A DNA stretch of 64,000 nucleotides from Ctenosaura bakeri (lineage: Eukaryota; Chordata; Lepidosauria; Squamata; Iguanidae), in contig CAOLHI010000734.1 of NCBI GenBank assembly GCA_948474755.1, positions 992,001 through 1,056,000 of the forward strand, written 5' to 3'. The position numbers and the translations under genes were made by a program. The notes under the pieces were generated by a model. That model made no database searches, had not been told where the DNA came from, and was given only the letters and a program-made list of their open reading frames with translations. Below, in pieces: positions 14,219 through 24,359 of this stretch (the stretch's first letter is position 1; every line of letters starts with the position of its first letter).

Positions 14219-16560
14219 ATGTCGGCGTTGTTTAAGTCCTGCGCCTCCTGTGGAAGGAAGGTCGCCCTTTCTGACCGACACTCGAAGTGTCTTTTTTGTT
14301 TGGGTGAGGGGCATAACGCAAACTTGCCCCGTGTGTAGGGAGTTCACCCACCAGACACTTCGGAACCGGGCGGCGAGGTTGAAGTCTTTTTGCTGGGAGC
14401 AGTCTCTCCGCGCCCAGAAGACCGAGTCCATTCCGATGGAAAAAGGCCTTTCTTCGCCCTCCTCCTCTTCTCCGCCGGCCACCGGGACCTCGGTACCGTC
14501 GGTGTCGAAGCCCCCGGTACCGGTAATGAAGCTACCGAGGATCCCGAAGATCTCAACGGGTCGGTCACGAGACGACCCTGCGGCCTCCTCTTCGAAACCG
14601 CTGACTTCTGCCCAGAAGAAGCGCCCCGCTACCGAGGAGGTACCGAGGGAGAAGAAAAGAAGAGGAAGGAGAAGCGGCACCCTCCGGAGACCACCCGGCC
14701 ACTGAACCCGCCGCCTACCCAGCCCGCGGGAGAGCCGACCCTCTCCGACGTCCTGGAGGAAGAAACGCCGCAGGCCCAGGAGATCCTGGAGCTCTCGGAC
14801 GACGACTAGCCCGTCGAGGCCACCCCCTCCCAGCCTCCGAAGCTAGTCGTGGAGACTGTGCTGCCGAGCCGCCGTCCATCTCCGGAGCGCCACGTGGACA
14901 CCCCGGGCCGGAGACGTTCCTCCCGGCATGGCGAATCCCGATCTCCGGACCACTGGGCCAGGCCTCCATCCCCGCGGTATCGGGAGAGCGTGCGTGCGGG
15001 CGAGAGCGCGCACTCCCCCGGCTACTTGGGGAGATATGCGCTGGACCAAGGATGGCACGAGCCCCCGGGCTCCTACTATTCCTACTCGCCCTCCTACCGG
15101 GACCGCTACCACCCGGACCCGGGGTTCTGGTCGCCACGACCACGCTCCCGTTTCGCCACCACGGGAGCCCCGGGCTCTTCGCCATGGGCGATCGCCCAGG
15201 GGCAGCTCCAAATTTCCCCACGCGGCCCGGGAACCATCACCCCGCCGCAGACCGGTCTCCCCGCTGCCACGGACCACGGCCACGGCGACCAGACCGACCC
15301 CGCAGGCCACCCCGGCTCGAGCGGGAACCTCGGCCACGTCGACGACCCAGGCGGTGGTACACCCGAAGCCATCGATACCGCCCCCGGAGACCGTGCCGGC
15401 CCCGGTGGTACCACCCGCCCCTCCGCCGATGCAGCCAGCGCCGCAACTACCGAGAGCGGAGGAGAAGGCCACGGAGCGTTCGCCATCCCCGTCTGATGAC
15501 TCCTATGAATCGGACTCTGACTCCGCGGAATCCACGCCGTCCTCCCACAAGTCACCGCCGCTGGGCTTCGGGGACCCGCTCCCGGAATCGGCCCCGGAGG
15601 ATGTGCGCCAGTTCTCCGCAGTCCTCCTTTGGATGGCGACGGCGCTCGGCCTCAAGGTAACAGAGCCCGCCCCACAGGCGCAGGACCCGGTCTTCCAATA
15701 CCTGGAGACCCGACCTCCATCGGCCGCGCCGCTCCCGTTCCTGCCGACCTTGGCGGATGCGCTGAAGCAACCCTGGGCCAAGCTGGCGTCCGTGCAGCCT
15801 ATCCCACATAGGCTCGAACATCTGTACAGGACCCAGGGGGAAGGAGCGGAGTTCCTGTTCAACCACCCCGTCCCGAACTCAGTGGTGGTGGAGTCGTCCC
15901 AGACACAGGGTGGCAACCGGGCCCACACCACCCCGCCCGATCGGGAAGGCCAGAACTCGACGGCTTCGGGAGGAGGTTCTACTCGGCGGCGTCCCTGGTG
16001 TCCAGGACCACCAACACCATGGCTTGCCTGGCGGCCTACCACCGGAACCTCTTTGATCGCCTAGGTCCTCTCCTGGCTGACCTCCCGGAAGAGTCCCGCG
16101 CGTCCGCCACGCAGATCTTCGGGAGGCCGTGGCCGTGGCCACCCAACAATTCGCCACCTCGAGGCACGCCGTGGAGGCCACCTCGAGGGTCATGGTCGGT
16201 GCTGTGGCCCTCCGACGCCACGCGTGGCTCCGTTCCTCCGGCCTCCAGGAGGACAGCCGTCGGAGGATAGAGACCTCCCCTTTGACGGGCAGGGGCTCTT
16301 CCACACGTCCACAGATGATGCCATGGACCACGTCGTCAAGGCCCGACTGACGGTGAGGAAGATCGGGATCAACCAGCCTCCCCAGGCTCGCCGGTCGTCC
16401 CAGTCCAGGTCTTCGTGGCGGAGGTCCTCCTCGTCCTCGACCTACCAGCCTCGGTCCCGCGCTCGATTGCCTCCAGACCGTCTGCGGCGTCAGCACAGAG
16501 GAGGCCCCACCGGCGGCAGCCTCCGCCGTCCAAGAAGTCTTCCTCGGGTGGGAAGGCGCA
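14219..16560 (+). pseudogene. DIRS copy A gag-like gene, multiple frameshifts
   Basis: ATG at 14219 opens MSALFKSCASCGRKVALSDR, leading into a CCHC zinc knuckle (CLFCLGEGH) that is cut by a 2-nt loss near 14313, so the last Cys pair (TCPVC) is in another frame. After further shifts come an acidic stretch (ILELSDDD) ending in an in-frame TAG at 14807, and an Arg/Ser-rich region (SRRPSPERH, SPSYRDRYHP). A conserved C-terminal block follows: PPLGFGDPLPESAPEDV, LEHLYRTQGEGAEFLFNHPV and RHAWLRSSGLQEDSRRR. That block resembles the LAP2alpha-type domain. No single frame covers it, so it is non-functional. Confidence 0.85.
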
Positions 16561-16599
16561 CTTTATGCCTCCCCGCAGGACACCACCGATGCCGTCCTT

Positions 16600-18479
16600 C
16601 GCCCCTCCAGCAGACCTCATTCATCGTCTGGACCTGGCCAGGCACCTCGACCGATGGCGCGAGATCACCACGGACTCCTGGGTACTTACCATCGTCCGCC
16701 TGGGGTATATTATTGAGTTCCGGGATATTCCACCACGGGGCGTTTACTACTCCACCCCGGCCAACCCGGCTCACTGGAGGAGATCCAGTCCCTGCTCGAC
16801 AAAGGAGCGATCGAGAGGTTTCCCCACCCTCGGCCAGGACCACCGGCTTCTACTCGAGGTACTTCGCCGTACCGAAAGCGGACGGGTCCCTACGCCCCAT
16901 CCTGGACCTTCGGGGAGTGAACGAATACATCCCCCAAGAGGTTCAAGATGGTCACGCTGCCATCGATCCTCCCCTTTCTCCGACGAGGGGACTGGCTGGC
17001 ATCCATAGACCTCAAGGACGCCTACTTCCATATCTCGATCCGCCCCAGCACAGGCGGTACCTGCGCTTCGCGACCGACGGTACCAGCTACCAGTACCGTG
17101 TCCTGCCCTTTGGACTCTCCACCGCACCCCGCGTGTTCACGAAGTGCATGGCTCCCGTCGTCTCCTTCCTGCGGACGAGAGGCGTCTCGGTCTACCCCTA
17201 TCTCGACGACTGGCTATTGGTGGTGTCCTGCAAAGACAAACTTTACAAAGACATTCACCTCACCTTGACGTGGCTCACCCGGCTCGGGCTCAAGGTAAAC
17301 CCCAAGAAGTCCCACCTCGAGCCTACCCGCCTCCTCGACTTCATCGGGGCGACCCTCGATACCGTGTCGGGAAGGGCCTACCTACCGACGGAGAGGGCCC
17401 GGACGCTCACCCGCGCGGCGCGGGCGGCCTCCCAGGCCCCGACGGTATCGGCCAAGATGCTGCAGCAGCTGCTTGGCTACATGGCGGCGACCACGGCCGT
17501 CACCTACCTCTCCAGGCTCCGAGCGCGGCCCCTGCAGCACTGGTTCGTCAGAGTCTTCGACCCGCTCCGGGACGAGCAGTCCTGTCGATACCGCATTCCC
17601 CCCGAGATCCAGCAGACTCTCTTGTGGTGGCAGTCCCACCGGAACCTGATGTCGGGAATGCCGTTCCGCCAGCCCAGACCCAGGGTCACGATAACGACGG
17701 ATGCGTCCCTGCTGGGCTGGGGAGCCCACGCCGGAGATCTACGGGTCAAAGGCGCCTGGATGGACGGCGAGACGTCCCTCCATATCAACGCTCTGGAACT
17801 CCTGGCCATCCACAAAGCCCTGATGGCGTTCCGGCACCTGGTGGCGGGCCTCTCCGTGCTGATCCTCACGGACAACACGACCGCCATGTGTTACGTGAAC
17901 AGGCAAGGGGGAACCCACTCCACCACCCTGCTGACCATCGCGCTCGCCCTCTGGGACTGGTGCGCCTCCCTGAGGATCCACCCGCTGGCGGTTCACCTGG
18001 CGGGGCAGGAGAACACCATGGCGGATGCCCTCAGCAGGGACAGCTCCTCCTACCACGAGTGGTCCCTGGCCGACGACGCCTTCCGGATGCTCCGACACCG
18101 GTGGGCGAGCCGACCGTCGACCTCTTTGCGACCAGCCAGAACGCGAAATGCCGACGCTTCTGCTTCAGGGCGGGGCACGATCCCCGCTCCATCGGCGACG
18201 CGTTCCAGATACCGTGGGACGAGGGGCTCCTGTCGCCTTCCCGCCGTTCCCGCTCCTCGGCCGCGTCGTATCGAAGATCATCGTGGACGGAGCAGACGCG
18301 ATTCTGGTGGCACCGTACTGGCCGAGGCAGCACTGGTTCGGCCCCCTGATCGAGGCCTCCCGGGGGAGGACCCTAAGTTCCCCCTGGCGCCGGACCTGCT
18401 CTCCCACTCCAACGGCCAGGTGCTACACCCGGACCTTCCAGTATTGGCCCTCCATGCCTGGAGGATATCGCCGTAGGCG
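16600..18479 (+). pseudogene. DIRS copy A RT-RNase H-methylase-like gene, frameshifted
   Basis: Conserved blocks in order: VPKADGSLRPILDLRGVNEY, then after a 2-nt loss near 16930 ILPFLRRGDWLASIDLKDAY, then a 1-nt loss near 17046, then LPFGLSTAPRVFTKC and YLDDWLLV (about 17200). RNase H motifs TDASLLGWGAH, LTDNTTAMCYVNRQGG and HLAGQENTMADALSR follow. Another 1-nt loss near 18100 shifts out the methylase-like DLFATSQNAKCRRF region. The end HAWRISP-stop near 18476 matches copy B. The catalytic residues survive, but the protein is interrupted at least three times. Confidence 0.9.
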
Positions 18480-19424
18480 ACCCGGCCATCGGTACCTAAC
18501 GGCGACGAGGAAGGAATCAACACGGAGGAACTACCACTAGAAATGGCAGCGGTTTGTCGCCTTTGCAGAGGAGCGGCGTGAGCCGACGTCCCCGGCCGGC
18601 CTCCGGACCGTTCTTCACTTCCTCCTCCACCTGCGGCAGCAAGGCCTTGCCTTCACCTCGATCAAAGTCTACCTCGCCGCGATCGTGGCGTACCAACTGC
18701 CGAGATCACCCTCCGCGGCGTTTCCCGGGGGGATACCGTCAAGCGGTTCCTGAAGGGCCTGCAACACCTCTACCCACTGGTATCGCCCCCGCTACCGTCG
18801 TGGTCGCTATCACTGGTGCTATCGCAGCTCACGAGGCCGCCCTTCGAGCTGATGGCGACAGCGGACGACAGGCTCCTGGCGATGAAGACGGCGTTTCCGT
18901 GGCGATCACCTCTGCCAGGCGAGTCGGAGAGCTGGCGGCGCTGCGCTGCAAAGACCCCTTCCTGGTCTTCCACCGCGACAAGGTCATCCTCCGACCCGAC
19001 GTCTCGTTCCTGCCGAAGGTGGTCTCCACCTTCCATCTCAACCAGGACATCGTGCTCCCGGCCTTCTACCCCGAGCCCACCTCGCCCCTGGAGCGGGCCC
19101 TGCACTCCCTGGACGTCCGTCAGGCCCTTGCGTTCTACACGGATAGGACGGCGTCCTACCGACAGACACCTCACCTCTTCGTTTGCTATGGCAGGTGCAA
19201 AAGAGGCCACAAGGTATCATCCCAGCGACTCTCCAAGTGGGTCGCGCAGACCATCCACTTGACCTACCAACTGGCCAAGAAGCCTCCGCCGGACCTGCTT
19301 CGGGCCCATTCCACCAGGGCCGTGTCCACGTCCGCGGCCCTTCTGCGAGGGGTCGCCACCGGAGCTGTGTCGTGTGGCGACCTGGGCCCAACCGTCGACC
19401 TTCATCCGCCACTACAGGCTTGAC
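18454..19424 (+). pseudogene. DIRS copy A tyrosine recombinase, broken
   Basis: An ATG at 18454 (MPGGYRRRRPGHR) overlaps the end of the RT frame by about 23 nt and leads to RKESTRRNYH, where TAG at about 18538 replaces the Tyr codon seen in copy B. Downstream blocks include SARRVGELAALR (catalytic Arg), LLRAHSTRAVSTSAALLRG (HxxR) and, after a 1-nt shift near 19355, an ELCRVATWAQPS then FIRHYRLD block with the catalytic Tyr. All core residues can be read across frames, but the gene is dead. In intact elements this enzyme integrates the circular DNA. Confidence 0.88.
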
Positions 19425-19524
19425 TGCCGTTCCAGGCAAGATGCCCGGTTTGGTCGTGCGGTGCTGGCCTCTGTCCTCTAGGGTCTGGGACCTAACCCAC
19501 CATCCTACAGGTGAGCTATTCAGT

Positions 19525-19613
19525 CTCCTATTGTATGAGGCACAGAGACCACGAAGGAAGAACAGGTTGCTTACCTGTAACTGTAGTTCTTCGAGTGGTC
19601 ATCTGTGCCTCAT
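19525..19613 (+). other. DIRS copy A internal complementary region (ICR)
   Basis: Its first part (ATGAGGCACAGAGACCACGA) is the reverse complement of the left end. Its second part (GGTTGCTTACCTGTAACTGT) is the reverse complement of the right end. Read on the minus strand it therefore spells the right end joined to the left end, the circle junction. One extra base near the join (GAAGGAAGAAC) departs from copy B. Confidence 0.9.
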
Positions 19614-19644
19614 CACACCCGCCCTGCCTTCCCCTCTCTTTCAG

Positions 19645-19837
19645 GTCCCATGTTCTTCGGCGGACCAGAACTGAGGAGAGACCGTGGCTCGGCGGGAGGA
19701 GCATGCGCAGTACGACCGAGGGGGAAGGGCTCCCCCCCAAGCCAACGAGCTCTAGAATCTTCCGAACGCTACCGCGCAGGCGCGAAAGCTCCTATTGTAT
19801 GAGGCACAGATGACCACTCGAAGAACTACAGTTACAG
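19645..19837 (+). other. Predicted cassette exon in DIRS copy A right terminus
   Basis: A pyrimidine tract CTTCCCCTCTCTTTCAG ends at 19644 and a donor TTACAG|GTAAGC begins at 19838, giving a 193-nt candidate exon in the sense orientation of BRF1. The length is not a multiple of three, and insertion after the exon at 7230-7323 would shift the BRF1 frame. This is a sequence-based prediction with no transcript evidence. Confidence 0.35.
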
Positions 19838-19852
19838 GTAAGCAACCTGTTC
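19667..19852 (+). repeat. Right inverted terminal repeat, DIRS copy A
   Basis: Begins AGAACTGAGGAGAGACC, the complement of the inner edge of the left ITR, and continues past the point matching the left end to TTACAGGTAAGCAACCTGTTC. The extra outer sequence, about 30-35 nt, has no counterpart at the left end but is encoded in the ICR. Confidence 0.9.
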
Positions 19853-21930
19853 TTATACTTCATCTCTAGGTATCATTGTGAACTTGGAAAAGTCTCACTT
19901 GACCCATCCAAGTAAATACAATTCACAAGAGACCTTCTGGGCTGTGTTCCTGCCACCTTTCTACCAGACGACAGAAACCTTGTACTCCAAAGAATCACCC
20001 TTCAGTACCTTCACAGTTGGAGAGTGCATGCCAGAGATGTTCAAGTTCTCTTAGGCCTTATGGCTTCCACAACATCAGTAATTTCCTTTGCAAGGCTCAG
20101 CATGAGGCCCCTGCAAGCCTGGTTCCTGTCATGTTTCAATCCACCTGTTGACTCTCTTTGGCAAGTGCTCACAATTCCAAGGAACAATCCACAGTGGTGG
20201 ATTGATTCATTAAATGTGCGGGCTGACATGTCATTACTTCCCCCGCAGGCCACAGTAGTGATCACTACAGATGTTTCACTCAAAGGATGGGGAGCCCAAT
20301 CAGCTGGCCTCTTAGTAAGAAGATGATGCTTCAGAACTGACTGCCTTGCATATCAACACTCTTGAAACGTTAGCTATTATAAACGCCTTCCAAGCCTTTG
20401 AGTGTTCTCTTTGTGACAGGATGGTTCAGGTGGTTTCCAACAACACTATGGTGGTCTTCTATTTGAACAAATAAGGCAGACCAAAGTCCAATATCCTACT
20501 TTACCATACACTTCCCCTGTGGAACTGGTGCCTTTGTTGAGGGATCATCATCTTTACAATCTACCTTCCAGTGGAAGACTCTCTCAGCAGATCGCTACAT
20601 CCTGCCATGATTACAAACTGCATCCCTGTACTTTCTGCAAGATCTTCAGGTGGTGGAGCCCACTAGCTGTAGACCTCTTTGCCTTACCCTGAATGTTCAG
20701 TGCAGGACCTCCTGCTCCGGGGTGCTGAGGGAGGGGCTAGGGGATGTGTTCCTCTTTCACTGAGGTGCTCCCATCATGTACGCTTTTCCTCTGTTCCCCT
20801 TTGTCACGAGAGTGATAGCCAAGATCAGATGGGGCAGGGCATAGTGCACCCTGATCACCCCTTTGTGGCCTAGGCAACCCTACTTCTTCTCCACCTGTTT
20901 CAAAGGGAGTTGTTCATAAGACTGCTGACACAGCCAAACTTCCTCACCGTTCACTGGGATGAGGTGAAAACCCAAATCTATGAATGTTCAAGCTGACAGT
21001 ATGGAAGGTCTTTCTGTAGCCTGCTTGCCTGCTCCCCTCAGACGCATTCTCACAACTGATTACAAATGAAAGAAATTTCTCTTCATCTTAATGCCTCAGA
21101 GTATCTCCCCTTTTCAGGTGAAGATTACCCATGTTTTGGGGTTCCTTATCTCCTTGTTAGACAGAGGAGTTTTCTTTTCATCAATCAAATACTATCTGTC
21201 ACTGATCTCATAGAACGTTCAGAATATTGGGAAACTCTCCTGCTTTCCACATCCCTTGGTTAAAAGTTTCTTAAGGGAATACAGGAATCTCTATCCCCCT
21301 ACTACTGGCCCTACAGATCACTGGAGCCTGGAAGTGGTTCTGTGTCAGCTATCATGGATACCCTTTGAAGCACTGGTCTCGTATGATCTGAGACTCCTTA
21401 CTTTGAAATAAGGCCTTTCTGATAGCCATAACTTCAGCCAGGAAGTCGGAGGAACTGTGTGCTCTCAGGGTCAACACCCTGCTTTATTTCAGCTTTCACA
21501 GGGACAAGATGGTTCTCAGCCACAACATATCTTTCCTCCTTAATGTGTTTCCCACTCAACTTGTACTACTACTCATTTTATTACTTGTGCTGATGAAAAA
21601 CTCTTCATCTGACTTTAAACTCTGTCTGTATTTCTTAGATGTTTGATGGACACTGGCCTATAATGTGAACTATATGGCCTTTTGGAAATCCCAGAGACTG
21701 TTCCTTGTTACTCTATGAGCAAGAAAGGCTTACCAGTTTCTGTTGAGTGCTTTTCCAAGTGGATTGCTACCACTATCAGACTTGCTTATGCTCTTGCTCA
21801 GAAAGAATCTTCTACTCAGGTCCAGAGCCACTGTAGCGAAACGATGACTGCATTGGCTGCATTCCTGAAAGGTGGCCCATTAGACCTTCATAGAACATTA
21901 TAGACTTGACAGGAGCTCCAGGGTAGAAGC
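19853..21930 (+). pseudogene. Old DIRS RT, RNase H and recombinase remnant, right of the nested insertion
   Basis: Immediately after copy A the + strand reads GIIVNLEKSHLTHPSK, continuing the RT thumb (GLRVNPKKSHLEP in copy B). Then come VLLGLMASTTSVISFARLSM and the RNase H motif VVITTDVSLKGWGAQSAG (about 20244-20310). Later fragments match the methylase-like and recombinase regions, ending in a decayed TALAAFLKGGPLDLHRTL near 21850-21900. There the HxxR region reads SHCSETM, so the catalytic Arg is not preserved. Stops and indels are frequent. Confidence 0.75.
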
Positions 21931-22007
21931 CACATTTGGGAGAGTTCTCCTTTTCTCCTGCATTGCATGACACTCCCTCCTCCTGTAGTGAATGGCTTGT
22001 TAGTCCC

Positions 22008-22125
22008 CCATTTGTGTGAGTCACAGAAACCACGAAGAAGAACAGGTTGATTACCTATAATTGTGGTGCTCTGAGTGGTCATCTGTACAATACAATACAA
22101 TACAATACAATACAATACAAAAACG
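22008..22125. repeat. ICR of the old DIRS with an ATACA microsatellite in it
   Basis: CACAGAAACCACGAAGAAGAACAGGTTGATTACC mirrors the ICR of copies A and B in shorter phrases (CACAGAAACCACGAAG; AACAGGTTGATTACC). At 22086 the expected CTGTGCCATCATACAC continuation gives way to about seven tandem ATACA units. A short TCAA run follows at 22138-22156. Confidence 0.75.
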
Positions 22126-22310
22126 ATGCAATAAATACAATCAATCAATCAATCTGTGAACTGACATAACTCTTCCATTCCTTCCCTGCTTGTGTCCTGC
22201 TCTCCTGTGTCCTTGGCTGCTGCTTTGGCGTCCAGGGAGCTGAGGGACTGAGCTGGAATTGCTCTGGGTCACATGCACCAAGTGGAGGAGGGGCTACCGC
22301 CAGACCACAG

Positions 22311-22425
22311 ATTCCCAAGCTCTAGAAGTTTCTGAATGATGCACTGTGCAGGTGCAGATAACCCATTTGTGTGAGTTTGCAGATGAGCACTCAAAAATCC
22401 ACACTTGTAGGTAAGCAATCTGTTC
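22311..22425 (+). repeat. Right inverted terminus of the old DIRS
   Basis: AAGCTCTAGAAGTTTCTGAA followed by GCACTGTGCAGGTGCAG, then CCCATTTGTGTGAG and a final TTGTAGGTAAGCAATCTGTTC. This lines up with the right ITRs of copies A and B and inversely with 11094-11180. The donor-like GTAAGC is retained. Confidence 0.8.
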
Positions 22426-23220
22426 TTCTAAATGAACAGTCTCAGTCTCTAGTTGATCAACCTACTGATTTGTAGTTTTTGTCCTCCATGAATCTGTGTA
22501 ACCCTTTGGTTAAGTTTCAGAGGAAGTTCAGGCTTTCTACTGTTTGACAGCCACCATGTTGAAACCAACTGATTTAAGATGACTTGAAACTTTGTGACCC
22601 TACTCAGCAGATACTTTGCATGATTTGTAAATGATTTTGTTGGATTATTGATGTGAAGCCTTCATTTTATTTGAGTGATGGTAAATGCATTGAATTGTAG
22701 TGGAGGCACATTCATTTGAGCAGTTGTTTAAAATGAAGGAGCATAACTGCAAAATTCGTGCTTTGAAATGTTTACTCAGGTCATGCACATCAAGTAAATT
22801 GACAGTGTTATTTACTTTGACGAGGTAAACGTGACAGCTGAATTATTTTCAGGGAGCTATAATTACAACTGTATTTATCACAAATCCATAAAACATGATT
22901 GATGTTTCTCAAATAACCCCACATTATATTGCATTTATCACAGGCGTATTCAAAACAAACCTTTTTGAGTAAGCCTTCTTGAGCACAATATTTTTTTTCC
23001 TTTAAGCATTTAGATTCTTGAAATGTCATTAAGTAGAAGTTGGCTGAATTAATAAGAACTTGTTTCACCCAGGTCTTTCCTTTTTTTTTTTTTTTAAAGC
23101 ACTCTTAACAGTCTACTTCTGATGAAACAGACAGTCAGTTCAGATATTTTGCATTTGAGGGAGAGAATAATAGTGTACTTTTTATGTAGCCTTCTCCTCG
23201 TCCCTCCTCTTCTCAGCTCA

Positions 23221-23415
23221 GTCAATCTGAGGAAGATTGTATTTCAGTGGCATACCACCAGTTTTGCATGAAGAAGGTTACAGATCCCAGACATCCACAG
23301 TTAGATCAAGAAACACTGTATTTGAAATCCTTGGAGAGGCACTGCCAGTAAGAGAAGATAATATCAGGCTAGATGGGCCAATAATCTGAATTTGTATAAG
23401 GTTGTTTCCTGTGTT
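23221..23415 (+). repeat. Interspersed repeat fragment, unclassified
   Basis: The phrase CAGGCTAGATGGGCCAATAA followed by TGTATAAGGTTGTTTCCTGTG is the 3' part of a widespread reptilian interspersed repeat (..GAxxTGACTCxxTATAAGGCxGCTTCCTATG). A second piece of the same phrase lies near 32778-32815. I cannot name the family. Confidence 0.45.
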
Positions 23416-24359
23416 TTCTCTCTCTGGATCTTAAAAATTGCTCCTTAGTTTCACTCTGCCTTGGTGTCATCTATGCTGAAAGTGCATGAGTCCAGAACCC
23501 AGTACTAATCTTAAACTTGGGTGAATATTGAGATCAAATGTTTTCCATACAGGGAATATTGTTTATGTCAAGTGGCTGTTGTTTCTCAGAAGGATGAGAC
23601 AACATTCTTTCTTGGATAGTTCATCTCTCTACTGATTGCTGCAGCTTGAACATATTTGGTATATTGAATTCAGCTGAAGGAAACATTACTCCTGTAGGAA
23701 GCATTTATCCTGTAGCCAACTAATTTTTCTTCCTATCAAAATATCATAGTGGGTGCTTTAGTTGTCCTTTTGTGCAGGGCAAGGGCTTGGACTAAATCAT
23801 CCTTTCAATCCCTTCCGGTTCTGATTCTGTAATTCTTAGATAGTATCCCATCTGCTTAAAGAAAGTTCTAAGCATGCCAAGGTCAGTCATTATGTATAGT
23901 GTGAGAGGCAATGGCAATTACCCTTCTCCTGGACACGTCTTTATTTGTTCATGGGTTTCCCCTCATTGTTTACCTGTTATGGATCCTTTCATGTAGTATA
24001 ACTTGCTTTTCCTAACAATGTTTTTTTAAAAGATCTCTCCACAGAGACTTAGCCTGACATGGAGTACAATCAACGAGAACTTGAGAGTTTCTTTAGAATG
24101 TGAAAAAGCTGGGTGGCTCACACTGTTTAGGTATTATAGCTGAAATGTAAGCAGGAGCCCATTGGGAGACAAAAGCTATAGCTCATGATCAGCCATAATA
24201 AGTATCTAGATGTTCAAACAAAATCCCAGCCCTAGCGAGGAGTCCTTTCAAGACCTTCTTACCCAGGGGAACCAGTAGGTTAGACTAATAGCGGGGAAAA
24301 AGGGCCCAAAGAAGAATTTTTATTGCTCAAGGAAGGTTCTGGTGGCTGAACCCATAAAT

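Larger units (their letters stand above)
13808..19852 (+). mobile_element. DIRS retrotransposon copy A, full length but frameshifted
   Basis: A 6.05-kb GC-rich element. It has inverted terminal repeats (13808-13966 and 19667-19852), gag, RT-RNase H and tyrosine recombinase regions in order, and an internal complementary region at 19525-19613 that joins the complements of both ends. This is the defining DIRS architecture: a single-stranded circle is thought to be completed on the internal complementary region and integrated by a tyrosine recombinase rather than a DDE integrase. It sits inside the RT frame of the older DIRS (11094-22425). Its genes carry at least six single- or double-base indels and two nonsense changes relative to copy B, so it is defective. 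Confidence 0.92.
11094..22425 (+). mobile_element. Old decayed DIRS retrotransposon, split by a younger DIRS
   Basis: Left terminus at about 11094 (TTCATTCTTCATGG, then ACTCATACAAATGGATTATC) is an inverted match of the right terminus at 22311-22425, which ends GGTAAGCAATCTGTTC. Between them lie remnants of gag, RT-RNase H and tyrosine recombinase in the right order on the + strand, plus an internal complementary region at 22008-22086. The element's own sequence totals about 5.3 kb. It lacks a block between gag and the RT active site and is interrupted by DIRS copy A at 13808-19852. Base composition has drifted to the AT-rich host level, unlike copies A and B, and every frame is broken, so it is clearly the oldest of the three. 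Confidence 0.85.

Noticed and set aside
15106..15555. Long minus-strand frames over the DIRS elements
   Set aside because: High GC content lengthens random frames. These are antisense shadows of gag, RT and recombinase without conserved motifs.
14928..16064. 378-codon frame in DIRS copy A as a separate gene
   Set aside because: Its central part is the true gag frame, but both ends are out-of-frame sequence. It is one piece of the broken gag.
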